From: Dryomyza anilis
Taxonomy: Eukaryota > Arthropoda > Insecta > Diptera > Dryomyzidae
Direction of reading: 5' to 3'
Assembly (NCBI GenBank): GCA_951804985.1
Contig: OX638135.1
Coordinates: 41,540,471-41,604,470, forward strand
DNA: 64,000 nt
The notes under the pieces were generated by a model. The model was not told the origin of the DNA, did not search any database, and saw nothing but the letters and a program-made list of their open reading frames with translations. Position numbers and translations under genes: made by a program. Shown here piece by piece: positions 11,536-20,812 of the stretch (position 1 is the stretch's first letter; every line of letters starts with the position of its first letter).

Positions 11536-12370
11536 TGAAATTACTTCATTTTATACTTCAAATACTCGCCCCTGTACGGAATGTATCCACAGTCTTGCCA
11601 GACGTTTGATCTACAATTCCCAAATTTTCAGGGCTTTTTACTTTTGATTTTATTATTCTTGATTTTAATATTTGAACTTCCGATTCAATTGGTTTTATTT
11701 TCCCTATTTTATTTGCTTTTTTTATAATTTGTTTATTTTTAATTTCTTTAATTCCTATATTCTGTTCATTATTCGCGTCAAGTAGCCGCGGTAGCTCAAT
11801 GGTTAGTGCGTTGGCCTGCGAGCCGAAAGGTCCCCGGTTCAAGCCTGGACTGGGGCTAACAACAACTTTTCATGAAAACATTTTTATATACCGCGCTACC
11901 TCTCGTCAGTAAATGGCAAACCTACGAGAGTAAAATCATTGCCTATGAAAAGTTCTCACCCGCCGTTCCTATTCGGCAATAAACTGTAGGTCCTACCACT
12001 TTGAGTACAAATATAACACGCACAGCTCAAAATGGTGAGAGCGCTCGACCGAAGGTCTATACAGGACTGTAGCGCCAAACTATTAATTAATTCGCGTCAA
12101 GTTGTGTATTATTATTATTATTATTTAGTTCATTATATGTTTTTGTTGGAAGATTTCTATCTTCATTAATATGTATTTTTACTTTTTGTTCTGCGTTAAT
12201 AATATTCGATGTTTTATTTTGTTGTAGTGTCCTCTTTGGAACTTCTACAACTACTGGCCTTACTACACTATTTGCTAAGGGTCCCCAGTTTAGTGGCCTT
12301 GACTGGGCCCCTGGTAGTTTCTCTGTGGACTGCTATTATTGTTCCATGCATCATATTTGCGTTTGGCATA
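11536..12370 (-). other. Gypsy-A gag-pro spacer, copy A, split by a SINE
   Basis: Lys/Ile-rich minus-strand sequence between the last zinc knuckle and the protease. A minus-strand frame at 11558-11842 mixes Gypsy-A codons with SINE antisense, so its first residues are an artefact. A short (att)n tract lies around 12107-12127. In unit C the uninterrupted stretch is at 55240-55740. Confidence 0.6.
11784..12089 (+). mobile_element. tRNA-derived SINE, copy A
   Basis: 306-bp insertion flanked by the direct repeat ATTCGCGTCAAGT at 11771-11783 and 12090-12102. Unit C has the target once and no insert. The head looks like a tRNA, with pol III box A TAGCTCAATGG (11792-11802), box B GGTTCAAGCCT (11836-11846) and a GGCCTGCGAGCC anticodon-arm-like segment. 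The body after about 11860 is unrelated to tRNA, and the tail is ctattaatta rather than poly-A. It has no coding capacity and would depend on LINE proteins. Confidence 0.9.
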
Positions 12371-14038
12371 ACAATTCATAATAACATGTCCGTCCTTTCT
12401 GCACCAAGTGCATTATTAAGCGGGCCTGTTTACAAAATTCCCATTACCATTATTTCCTTGAAAAACTTGTGTAACGTGTTTAACACGACAATCCCTCTCG
12501 ACGTGTCCCCCTCTATGGCACCAATCGCATCTCAATCCTGCAGCACCCCCGCCTTGGCTCTGAATAACACCTTGACCATTTACCTGAGGTACGGGTGGCT
12601 GACATCCTTGGGGAGCAGTATGTCCTGGAAAAACATTACGACCCAAACGATCTGCACTCTGTTCATGTCCATAAGTATGACAGTCACTGCAATACGGAAT
12701 GTTTCTCCGTGTATGACATTCATCCCTCAGATGTCCCTTCTTCTTGCAAAAAGAACATGTAGGTATAGGCTGATTCATACCTACATTTTGTGTTTTCTCT
12801 TCCGTCTTCTTTTTTTCATTGCCTTGGCCACCTGATGCATTATAATTATTTGGCATGAAGGCCGATGAGGGCTCATTGAAATGGACTCAAAACTTGTCTA
12901 TGCCCGTTAACTCTGCTGACTCCCTTTGTATCGTCGTATGGTCCAATACCTCTTCCACCAATTTCTCCAGTGTTATTTGCTTACTGCTCAACATGAGCAT
13001 TCGCAAAGTGTAATCCCGAAGTCCTAACTTAAATGAGCTTTTAACTAAATTATTCAATTCATTAACGTCGTCTTTCGTATCATTATATTTACATTTAATC
13101 GTGCTTAATGCTGCCGACTGCAGGTTAACCAAATGCCTCGAGAAAGATCTAATACTTTCCCACGGTTACTGAGATGCCTTTCTAATGTCATATTGAATGG
13201 CATCTACTGACCTACATTCCAAGTACGTATTTCTTAACAGATTGTATAAATCATCTATTGTGTCAAACTCCTTTGAATTTACTAAGTCAAAAGCATCTCC
13301 CTGTAAACGAACCCCAACGCCTTTAATAAACTCCTTCATTTGTTCAGGCTTCAGTTCTGCTCTCACCACGTGAAGATCCGTCCTCAGCGATGATGAGTCT
13401 GCACATGCAAAATCTGGCACCGCATTTTTAACGAATTTCGCGACTTCGCCTAATCCCATGTTGCCCTGTGTTGAGATGTCGTCACTTTCTATGGTATCCT
13501 TGTGGTATAAGGATGTCTCGTGCGCTGTCTTAACTTCCTCATTCAAATATCTAATACGCGCGTTCAACTCCTGTATTTTGTTGTTCGCTTCCTCCAACGT
13601 CGCGTACTCCTTCCTTGCCTGGCATCTAACAGAAATATTTATTGATTCCTCAGAAATATTCTTTTCTTTCAATAAATTTCTTAATTTTATGTTTTCCTCT
13701 TCTATTTTAGCTGTTTCTTCTAACTCTGCTGTACGTTTTAAACAATACTCGTTTAAACGTTTTCTCAACACTAATCTTTCTAATTCACCATTTTCTGCTA
13801 AAACCGATTTAATTTTTAAATTCTGGAAATTTAATAACTCTTCTACTATTTTATCTGCCTCCTCTAATTTAGATAAATGCAGAAGTCTAGATATATTATC
13901 TCTTAATAATGCTGTACTATCTTTATTTAGTATTGTTGGTACAAACCAGAATCTTTCAGACCATAATTTTTCAACAAATCTGCCCAATTCGCTAGATTGC
14001 TTTTGAATATACGCATTTAATTCATTAGCATCTGTCAT
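12371..14038 (-). pseudogene. Gypsy-A gag, copy A
   Basis: Starts MTDANELNAY at 14038. Residues of about 60-180 are rich in Glu, Lys and Leu and look like a coiled coil. A capsid-like segment follows (ELKPEQMKEFIKGVGVRL, YNLLRNTYLECRS). A TAA at 13163-13165, where copy C reads TAT, stops the frame. It reopens at 13132 (LRDYTLRMLMLSSKQ) and again at 12856 with zinc knuckles CSFCKKKGHLRDEC, a degenerate CSDCHTYGHEQS, CDWCHRGGHVERDC and, after two stops, CTWCRKDGHVIMNC at 12371-12412. Four knuckles is more than the one or two usual in this group. Confidence 0.87.
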
Positions 14039-15152
14039 TAAATATTTTCAATCAATTTAAAACGTTATCTTTATCTTTTAATTTAAAATATAAAATACAT
14101 CAAGTTGTAATTGAAAATTTCAATATAACAAAAATGTTACCCAAACAACAACGATATCAATTTTGCATTGATGAAGTATAACTATAAACTATATTTTTTT
14201 TTCAACTCAGTTTTCTATAACATTGGAAAAATATAAATAATGTTATATTTCTAAATAATATTCCCTGAATTATCGGGGAAAAAAAATGTGTATATTGGGT
14301 TACTCAAGATTGTAAAAAAAGAAATTGAACATAAAATGATTTTTTAATATAATTTTTTTGTTATTTTTAAAATCATAACAGCAATCAGTGCTGTGTTCAC
14401 ACGCTTTAAAATTTAATCAAATAATTTAGTTTTTATTTGTTATACACTGGAGGGTCCGTAGTTTGGAATCTCAGTGTTATTTCAATTATTATATTGTCCT
14501 TTTTCTTTTCAGACAATTTGTAAAATTTCGATTTTTTAATAAAAATATGATTAAATTAAAATTTATGTAATCGCTGTTACTATATAAATATTTTCATAGT
14601 ACAGAAGACGTTTAAGAGAAATGTCAAGTGTAAATTTATTATTTAGAATATTATAAAATATTCAAATTTCTTAAATATTTCTAAATGATACACCTGACTA
14701 CACATTCGGAAAATATATTGATTTTTTTTTATAGCATTTTATTTTTCATTTAATTTGATATAAAAATCAATTCTGCGAAAAACTGATAAGTTTTGAAAAT
14801 AAATATTTGTTTGATTTTATAGTATTATCGTTTTATATTTAATGAAAATTATAATTTGCATACTAATAGTATGAATTATTTTATTATACACTAGAAGGTC
14901 CGGAGTTCGGATTCGCAGTGTGTATTTTCTTTTATATATTTAATTTTTATATTTTTAAATTATTTAGAATGTTTAAACATTTTTTATTCATAACTTTAAA
15001 AAACTCTCCCTATATCTATAACAAAAAAAAAAATACAAAATATAATTAAATCTAGTTTTCAAAGCTCATTTTTCAAAGCTTACCATTTTGGTAACGTTCT
15101 TCATCCTCCTTCCTTCTTTCCACTCTCGGTCCTTGAGAGGTTGGTACCGACG
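14039..15152 (-). other. Gypsy-A 5' leader, copy A
   Basis: AT-rich untranslated leader of about 1.1 kb between primer site and gag start. It carries a 33-35 nt motif twice (14444-14476 and 14888-14922), starting acact and ending cagtgt with AGGGTCCG or AAGGTCCG inside. Both copies are kept in units B and C. No ORF of note. Confidence 0.7.
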
Positions 15153-15166
15153 TACCGGCTGCGCCA
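15153..15166 (-). other. Gypsy-A primer-binding site, tRNA-Ser type
   Basis: The minus strand reads TGGCGCAGCCGGTA a few bases after the LTR end. It closely resembles the TGGCGCAGTCGGTAG site of 17.6 and 297, which pairs with the 3' end of a serine tRNA. The same site occurs at 33780-33793 and 58573-58586. Confidence 0.75.
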
Positions 15167-15171
15167 AATTT

Positions 15172-15708
15172 TGTATATTTTAGATGAATTGTTTTCCAGA
15201 TAATAATTGAGAAACATTTTTTAATATTTAAGTTGAAAAAACACTTTTATTATTTTACTACCTCCACTTGAGGTTGACTAAACTACAATCTTTCAAATTG
15301 CAACGAAAGGTCTTAAGAATACATTCGTTGCAGGCTTTTCTTAAATTCATCAGAAACGCTGCTCTGCTTATTTTAACATAGCCCCCTAATCATGCAATGA
15401 TAAATTATATTGCAAGAGGTGTGGTCTAAGTAAAGCTTTAGCGCTTTGCCGAATTATCGCAAGCTTTTGTTAACTGTGGAAGCTTTGAAAGAGGTGTGGT
15501 CTATGCAAAGCTTAGCGCTTTGCAAAATTATTATCATTGTTGCCAACGTGAAGCGTTGGGAGAATGCTATGAACATGTTGTTGTACAACATGAGTTCAAC
15601 ACGATATGAAAAACATGATGCGCTCAACATGTGTACAGCAACATCCAAAACTGAATGAATAGTGAACAACCATAAAGAAAAGAAAAATGTGTGAACTAAT
15701 TCATAACA
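15172..15708 (-). repeat. Gypsy-A 5' LTR (right), copy A
   Basis: 537-bp LTR, plus-strand start TGTATATTTTAG and end CATAACA followed by GCGG. It contains an imperfect internal duplication of about 45 bp (gaggtgtggtcta with aaagctt and gcgctttgc) starting near 15416 and 15490. This copy has lost the block with gtgaattttcac that the other LTRs keep. Confidence 0.88.
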
Positions 15709-15800
15709 GCGGACCAAAACAATCCATTCCAGTGAATGAGAATGGTTGAGAATTCATCGCGAGTCTTGAAATTGACGCGCTTAATTTTGTAATAATTGCA
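15709..15800 (-). pseudogene. BEL/Pao integrase relic, upstream part (unit A)
   Basis: Minus-strand frame ending FTGMDCFGP immediately before the Gypsy-A insertion. It corresponds to the conserved VDYFGP start of the BEL/Pao integrase core and continues as LIVRLGRRHEKHYGV at 1397 leftward once the Gypsy-A is removed. Further upstream the frame decays and no additional BEL domain was recognised. Confidence 0.82.
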
Positions 15801-16108
15801 ATCAATTGTGATGATACCAATTCGGACGAAATGATACCGCACAATAATCATACAACGCAAATATATTAAACACAGCAGACTTTTCGTATGGAAATTTGCA
15901 CTACACCCAGAAAAAAATCATGGTAAATTAATAGTATTTAAATAGAAAAACAATAATTTATACTATTGACATTGGTCAATAGGATGCGTATCATTAGTTC
16001 AGTAATTTTAAAACGTTTAATACAATATGATGTTGTACCATTCATTTTTAATTACAATAAGCAAGGCGTATAATTAATTTTATGGTATAGTCGAATTACA
16101 TTTTCCTA
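15801..16108. other. Non-coding flank with a MITE half
   Basis: At 15902 the sequence acacccagaaaaaaat matches the terminal repeat of the intact MITE just downstream, but no partner inverted end belongs to it, so this is probably a one-ended remnant. It is kept in units B (34525) and C (59317). No gene seen. Confidence 0.55.
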
Positions 16109-16328
16109 CACCCAGAAAAAAATGCTATATAAAAAATAGTTTTTTACAATTAAACATAGTCAATAGGATAAATTATTATTTTAATCGAAAAATACCATTA
16201 AATACTAGAAAATACCATGACATTGCCATTCAGTTTATATGAAAATATTTATTTTATGTATACTATTAAATCAATAATTGTCTTATTGACAAATTTTAAT
16301 GGGATTTGAGGGAATTTTTTTCTGGGTG
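16109..16328. mobile_element. 220-bp MITE with TA target duplication
   Basis: Ends are CACCCAGAAAAAAAT and its inverse ATTTTTTTCTGGGTG, flanked by TA on each side (16107-16108 and 16329-16330). Units B (34727) and C (59520) have the empty site reading ttttcctaataattta. There is no ORF. The TA target and short inverted ends suggest a Tc1/mariner-type non-autonomous element. Confidence 0.9.
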
Positions 16329-16446
16329 TAATAATTTATTAAAAAGAAAATGTATTTTAGTGGAAATCACTTCTAAAATATCACACACATATATAGTAGA
16401 AACTTCTCGTTGCGTTATAACGCTTTTATTGTATAATTGATTGTAA

Positions 16447-16598
16447 TGCCCGATTTACATTGTATCTTTTGTGAGTCTCACTGAATTTACTAGGGTTGCA
16501 TTTATTAAATTTTCATTTAAAAATAGCAGTTTTTTTATAAAATATGCAACCCTAGGACGTACAGTGAGACTCACAGAAGATACAATGTAAATCCGGCA
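16447..16598. mobile_element. Palindromic MITE with about 36-bp inverted ends, copy A
   Basis: Left end 16447-16483 and right end 16562-16598 are inverted copies of each other (core gatttacattgtatct and agatacaatgtaaatc). The centre has a smaller inverted pair ctagggttgcat and atgcaaccctag. The whole could fold into one long hairpin. Copies in B and C have lost part of the inner arm. Confidence 0.85.
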
Positions 16599-17010
16599 TA
16601 CTATTTAAGTCGGCATTTATTTTTGAGTCCTTTGCTATAATAAAAGTACGACGTATTATTCATTTTCTGTAATAAATAAAAAAGGTTAAATATAATGAAT
16701 TTACATTAAACACATTGAGTCTTTAATAATTTCGCGTTTAATAATGTAGATGAAAAAATGCATGCGACCACGCAGAAAAACTATTAATACATGAACCATA
16801 AGAATAATGGTCGTACCAATAATTACTTAATGGGACATTTTCTTCAGAGTATCGATTTTTTGCTAAAAATAATTTTGCATATGTCAATATTAATAATCAT
16901 TATTTTGAAATGAAAAAAGATGTATTATTCAAATTTCCAGATGTTTTTTAAGTTTTTTATTTTTTATTTCCATTTTTTGAAAAAAAAAATAGTATTTTTA
17001 TGATATTTTT
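16599..17010. other. Non-coding flank, no gene seen
   Basis: AT-rich sequence shared with units B and C. It includes the first copy (about 16908-16955) of a 48-bp block that is repeated on the other side of the next insertion. Confidence 0.55.
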
Positions 17011-17333
17011 ATACCCTACACTATGAAAGAGTATATTCAGTTTGGTACGCCGTTTGTAACACCCAGAAGAAAGCATCTTCGGTATGGAAAAATATTTATA
17101 TTCTTGATCAGCATGACCTCCTGAGTCGATTTAGCGATGTCCGTCCGTCTGTCTTTTGAAATCCCTACTACTTAAACAATTGAAGAGTTAGATAAATGAA
17201 ACTCATAATTTAGATTACTTATATACCTACGCTGTATGTGCGAAAATTGGGCAGATCAGTCCATTGTGACCTGTGATCTGACCATTTATATTCAAATACT
17301 TTATATTAAATTTACATCTTCAGATCAATTTTC
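17011..17333 (+). mobile_element. Dispersed repeat, partial copy in unit A
   Basis: Starts ataccctacact, contains TTCTTGATCAGCAT and a gtccgtctgtc run, and matches the first half of the fuller copies at 39396 and 40316. It is absent from units B and C at this position. A block of about 48 bp (aaaaaagatgta...ttccagatgttttttaag) occurs on both sides, once in the other units, so the insertion came with a duplication of flanking DNA. Confidence 0.75.
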
Positions 17334-18190
17334 AAAATGAAAAAAGATGTACTATTCAAAATTCCAGATGTTTTTTAAGTTTTTATATAATGTAGTTTTA
17401 CACATTTGGTACTCTAAGTTCCTGACGGCACAGATTTCACAGCTGTCAAAAAGTTCTAGTATTCCTATCCATCGTTATTTCAAAGATTTGAGCATTTTGA
17501 ATTTCTCGGACGTGGTTGACGCTTTGTCCTTCGAATAGAATTGACTTTGGTATAGCTATGAATTTCGAATCGCAATACAGAGTAACCCCCCTGGATTTCT
17601 TCAGATTTTTCACCAAAATGGAACAGCAACTAATTGTGAAACAAAATTTCAAACCGAAGTGTTTGTTGGATGAAAAAGAAAATGCGAATTAGAGCATATA
17701 TTTCTTTTTAAAAGTTCTTTATTTCGTCTTACCGATTCAATCGTTGGATAAATTAGAGAGCTTAAAATTAGTTTCATAAAACGGAAATGAACTTATTATC
17801 AAAATATTCTAGAAAGACGAAAAGCGCCATCTAATTAAGATAATCATTAACGGTTATTGTAATAGATTTTATAGAACTGATGCCCGTAACTTCAACGAGT
17901 TGAAATCTATTGGTGTTCGTGTCGAACAGATATCTCTTACCTATCCTGTGTTTTTACTCCTTAACTATGTGTTGAAGTTACGAAATTTGGCTAACACGAT
18001 ATGTCGTAATTTGTCTAAGTGGTGCGAACCACTTAGTTCTTTTGTTGAGTACAGGCATAAATTACTTCCTCCAGAAAGTCCAGAAATAATCGGCTAATAG
18101 CTGCACTGCTCTCCATCTCTTTTTTAACAGTACACACAGAAAACTGATTTGTTGCGGCAACCAACTAAATTGCCCTACCGAATTTGTCGG
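17334..18190. other. Conserved flank with unassigned short frames
   Basis: Present in all units. A plus-strand frame at 17900-18097 (ELKSIGVRVEQISLTYPVFLLLNYVLKLRNL, written here only in part as a guide: SIGVRVEQ, KLRNLANTICRNLSKW) is intact again at 60603-60800 but frameshifted in unit C. Its composition recalls the gag of BEL elements, but the match is weak and the strand is opposite to the BEL integrase relic. A minus-strand 68-codon frame at 17446-17652 is also conserved. I do not assign a function to either. Confidence 0.4.
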
Positions 18191-18194
18191 TTGC

Positions 18195-18298
18195 GATTAG
18201 GAGGTTGTACCAACCTCCTAGTCAGCAAACATGAGGTTGTGCCAACCTCCTATTCAGCAAGCATGAGGTTGTTTAAACCTCCAAATCAGCAAGCATGC
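18195..18298. repeat. Three about 33-bp repeats with palindromic AGGTTG/CAACCT
   Basis: Three consecutive repeats each carry aggttg, a short spacer, an inverse caacct or aacct block, and tcagcaagcatg. The first, aggttgtaccaacct, is a perfect short palindrome. The same array lies at about 36157-36255 and 60903-61000. Unit A keeps only the first palindrome at 276-290. Confidence 0.8.
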
Positions 18299-19019
18299 CG
18301 AAAACACCAATTTAAATTATATTTTGAGAATATTTTTTTTATATAGAAAACTTATTTATGTAAACTTGTCTATATGTATTTTTGATGCGTAAATATGTCA
18401 CGCACTCAATTTCAAAAAAAATATATCTATTAATTCCTGTTCCCTGAAAAATCAAAACAGTATGAGGACACATTTTATATTTTATTTCGTCATAATTAAA
18501 CAAAATAAAAAACTATTTATAATGCCACATATGGTCTCATATTTTTATAGCTAAACAGCAATTTGTATTGAATTCAGTCATTATTTTATTAATATTCATA
18601 TATTTATTTCGCATTTTTACTTAATTACTGAATTTCCTATTAATATTCCTATTAATACTAATATCCTATTGGCACTTGTGAAAATTTTTGACGTTAATTT
18701 ATTTTTGCATGTATCCATAATTTTTGGCAAGAAACTGGCAACCGAACTGCTGATAGACATGAGGTTACCGTTTGTCATTTATTTTGTTGATACAATAACG
18801 TACTCAGTTGCCGTAACAAATGCACAAACGTCAAATTTTTGCAGAATGAAAAATGCAATCATGAGGTTACAATAACCGAACGTACATTTGCCCGAATTAA
18901 CCTTTCGGTTAGAGTAAGAAATGGTACGTTCATTTTAATAACATGAAGTTACAACAAATGTATTTCGGTTGCAACACTGAAACATTAGTTCAATTAACCT
19001 CATGCCAAAAGAAGATCTT
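18299..19019. other. AT-rich flank of unit B, no gene seen
   Basis: Homologous to 290-861, 36256-36854 and 61000-61639. The frame at 18669-18875 repeats the one at 500-697 and has no recognisable domain. Confidence 0.55.
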
Positions 19020-19541
19020 TACCATCTTGCAGACTCATTGGAGCGCTTTGCGATGAACGTCCAATTAGAAAATGGTTCGGGGTTAGAATTTATCCATCCT
19101 CCGGGTGCTCAGACATCTGTACAAGTGGACGTAAATTTAGTATGTGTTCCAATTCAGTAAGCAATGTCAAATGCATTTCGTCCATTGGGAATCGTTCTTT
19201 TAATGTTGCATAAAGTGCCTCTTTAGTAGTTCGAATAAGTCTCTCCCACACACCCCGCATGTGTGGGCTGACTGGCGGATTAAAATTCCACTTAATTCGA
19301 TTCGTCGTCATAAATCGTTACACTTCGTCCTGATCGATTTCATTCATACAGACTTGTATCTCGTTTATAGCCCCTTTTATTTGTTGTGGGCATCCTCGGC
19401 GCGAAATAAAACGTCGTTACGCCATAAGACAAGCGTCAGTCATTATGTCGTGAGCAATTTCGATATGAATTGCTCTTATCGTCATACAGGTGAATAAAAC
19501 TCCATAGCGTTTCTCGTGGCGTCGTCCAACTCTAACTATTA
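19020..19541 (-). pseudogene. BEL/Pao integrase relic, downstream part (unit B)
   Basis: Same domain as at 862-1397. GVWERLIRTTKEALYA and HILNLRPLVQMSEHPEDG are visible on the minus strand. The NGTNF catalytic block is deleted here (joined near 19371). The segment ends at the GCGG duplication of the Gypsy-A at 19542-19545. Confidence 0.83.
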
Positions 19542-19599
19542 GCGGTGTTTGTTTTCCATTTTAATTGAGACACACTTTTTAATATTTGAGTTGAAAAAA

Positions 19600-20470
19600 C
19601 TTACTTACTTACTTACTTAAATGGCCCTTACAACCGTGGGTCGGTTTTGGCCGCTGAGATGAAGCCGCACCAGTCGGATCTGCTTTGCGCGCTCTGACGC
19701 CAGTTAGAAATACCAAGCGTTGTCAGGTTGTCCTCAACTTGGACTTTCCAACGCAGATTTGGACGCCCTCTTCTACGCTGTCCACCTTCGAGTTTCGATT
19801 CAAGCACCTTCTTGGCTGGAGTGTTTTCATCCATTCGTTCGCCATGACCTAGCCAGCGAAGCCGCTGGATCTTGACTATGTCAATGTCGTCGAATAACTC
19901 ATCCTGATTCGATACTCGTTAGCAAAGCAGATTGGGCCAAAGATTTTACGGAGAATCTTTCTCTTGAACGCTCCCAGTACTCTCTCATCGGTGGAGGCCA
20001 GCGTCCATGTTTCTGCACCATAAAGTAGGACGATAGGATGATGAGTGACTTGTAGAGCGTTATTTTTGTACGGCGAGAGAGGGACTTTGCTTCTCAATTG
20101 CCTACTGAGCCCAAAGTAGCACCTGTTGACAAGAGTTATTCTCCGTTTTATCTCCAGGCTGACGTCGTTGTTGCTGTTTACGGTGGATCCCAGATAGACG
20201 AAGTCCTTCACAATGTCGAACTTGTGGGTGTCAAAATCAGCTTTTTGTTCAAGACGCACGAACTCTTTTTTGCTTGTTGACACAAGGAACTTCGTCTTGT
20301 CCTCGTTCACCGCTAGAACCATTCGACGCGACACTTTCTCCAATCTGAAGAATGATTCGCTGACCGCTCGTGTGCTCCTGCCAATTATATCAATATCGTG
20401 CGAGCAGCATGACACTTTTGTTGAGAATAGTGCCACTTTGACGGAGTTCGGCAGCTCGAACTATTTTCTC
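19600..20470 (-). pseudogene. RTE-like LINE, 3' fragment
   Basis: Minus-strand C-terminal part of a non-LTR reverse transcriptase. It reads VNEDKTKFLVST, KFDIVKDFVYLGSTVNS, IKRRITLVNRCYFGLSRQLRS, LLYGAETWTL and RRIFGP-like KILRKIFGP, and after a frameshift near 19870 GQRRRGRPNLRWKVQVEDNL. This tail is common in RTE-type elements of insects. The 3' end is a (taag)n repeat at 19600-19619 on the element strand, which also fits RTE. The catalytic YADD region and endonuclease are missing, so it is a 5'-truncated insertion or remnant. Confidence 0.75.
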
Positions 20471-20812
20471 CATCAATAATTTAAACCAGTTGGGAAGGTT
20501 AGATCACATGGGAAATTTTAAAGTAGGTTTTAGTATGATAGTTAGGATTATCAAAATTATAGTCAGTCAAAGCCGATTATAAATACCCTACACTGTGGTT
20601 ACTGTGGTTACCATTAAAAAAAGGTATATAGATAACCAGGGTATACGAATCCTAAAAATAACTACAAACTTTCAATCGCTGAAGAATTTCCATTCATTTG
20701 ATACCCATATTTACTAATGGGTAGTTTTTGGAACCACAAGTAGTTTCGCCGGAAACCATTATTTTCATGTATTTGAGCATGAGTCAATATATATTTGACC
20801 AAAAAAAAAGTG
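20471..20812 (-). mobile_element. Dispersed repeat, reversed fragment in the unit B LTR
   Basis: Reverse complement of the second half of the repeat at 40316-40920 and its 3' flank. It includes the imperfect hairpin tatagtcagtcaaagccgatta near 20560-20585, the ataccctacac end, and ggtcaaatatatattgac on the minus strand. It lies directly next to the RTE-like fragment. Confidence 0.7.

Larger units (their letters stand above)
1402..15708 (-). mobile_element. Gypsy-A LTR retrotransposon, copy A (interrupted)
   Basis: Complete minus-strand element bounded by LTRs at 1402-1981 and 15172-15708, with the host duplication GCGG at 1398-1401 and 15709-15712. Order in its own direction: LTR, tRNA-Ser-like primer site, AT-rich leader, gag with zinc knuckles, protease, reverse transcriptase, RNase H, integrase, a long AT-rich 3' region, LTR. 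It is interrupted by a copia (6150-9980) and a SINE (11784-12089). The two LTRs differ by sizeable indels, so the insertion is old. Every coding part is broken. The primer site and protein order place it near the 17.6/297 group of Ty3/Gypsy, although no env was recognised. Confidence 0.92.
1..17547. repeat. Tandem segmental-duplication unit A
   Basis: The sequence at position 1 onward matches the sequence at about 17548, 35507 and 60251, so the window is a tandem array and this is its first unit as cut here. The unit contains a BEL/Pao relic, a complete Gypsy-A with copia and SINE inside it, a right flank with MITEs and a dispersed repeat. Relative to units B and D the first 300 bases are shortened by small deletions. 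The unit start is set by the window edge and is not a biological boundary. Confidence 0.85.

Noticed and set aside
11784..11856. Possible functional tRNA gene
   Set aside because: Box A and box B are present, but the stems do not pair properly, a 306-bp body follows, and a 13-bp target duplication surrounds the whole. It is the head of a SINE.
18190..18300. CRISPR-like array of palindromic repeats
   Set aside because: Only three diverged units with no unique spacers, in a eukaryotic transposon-rich context.
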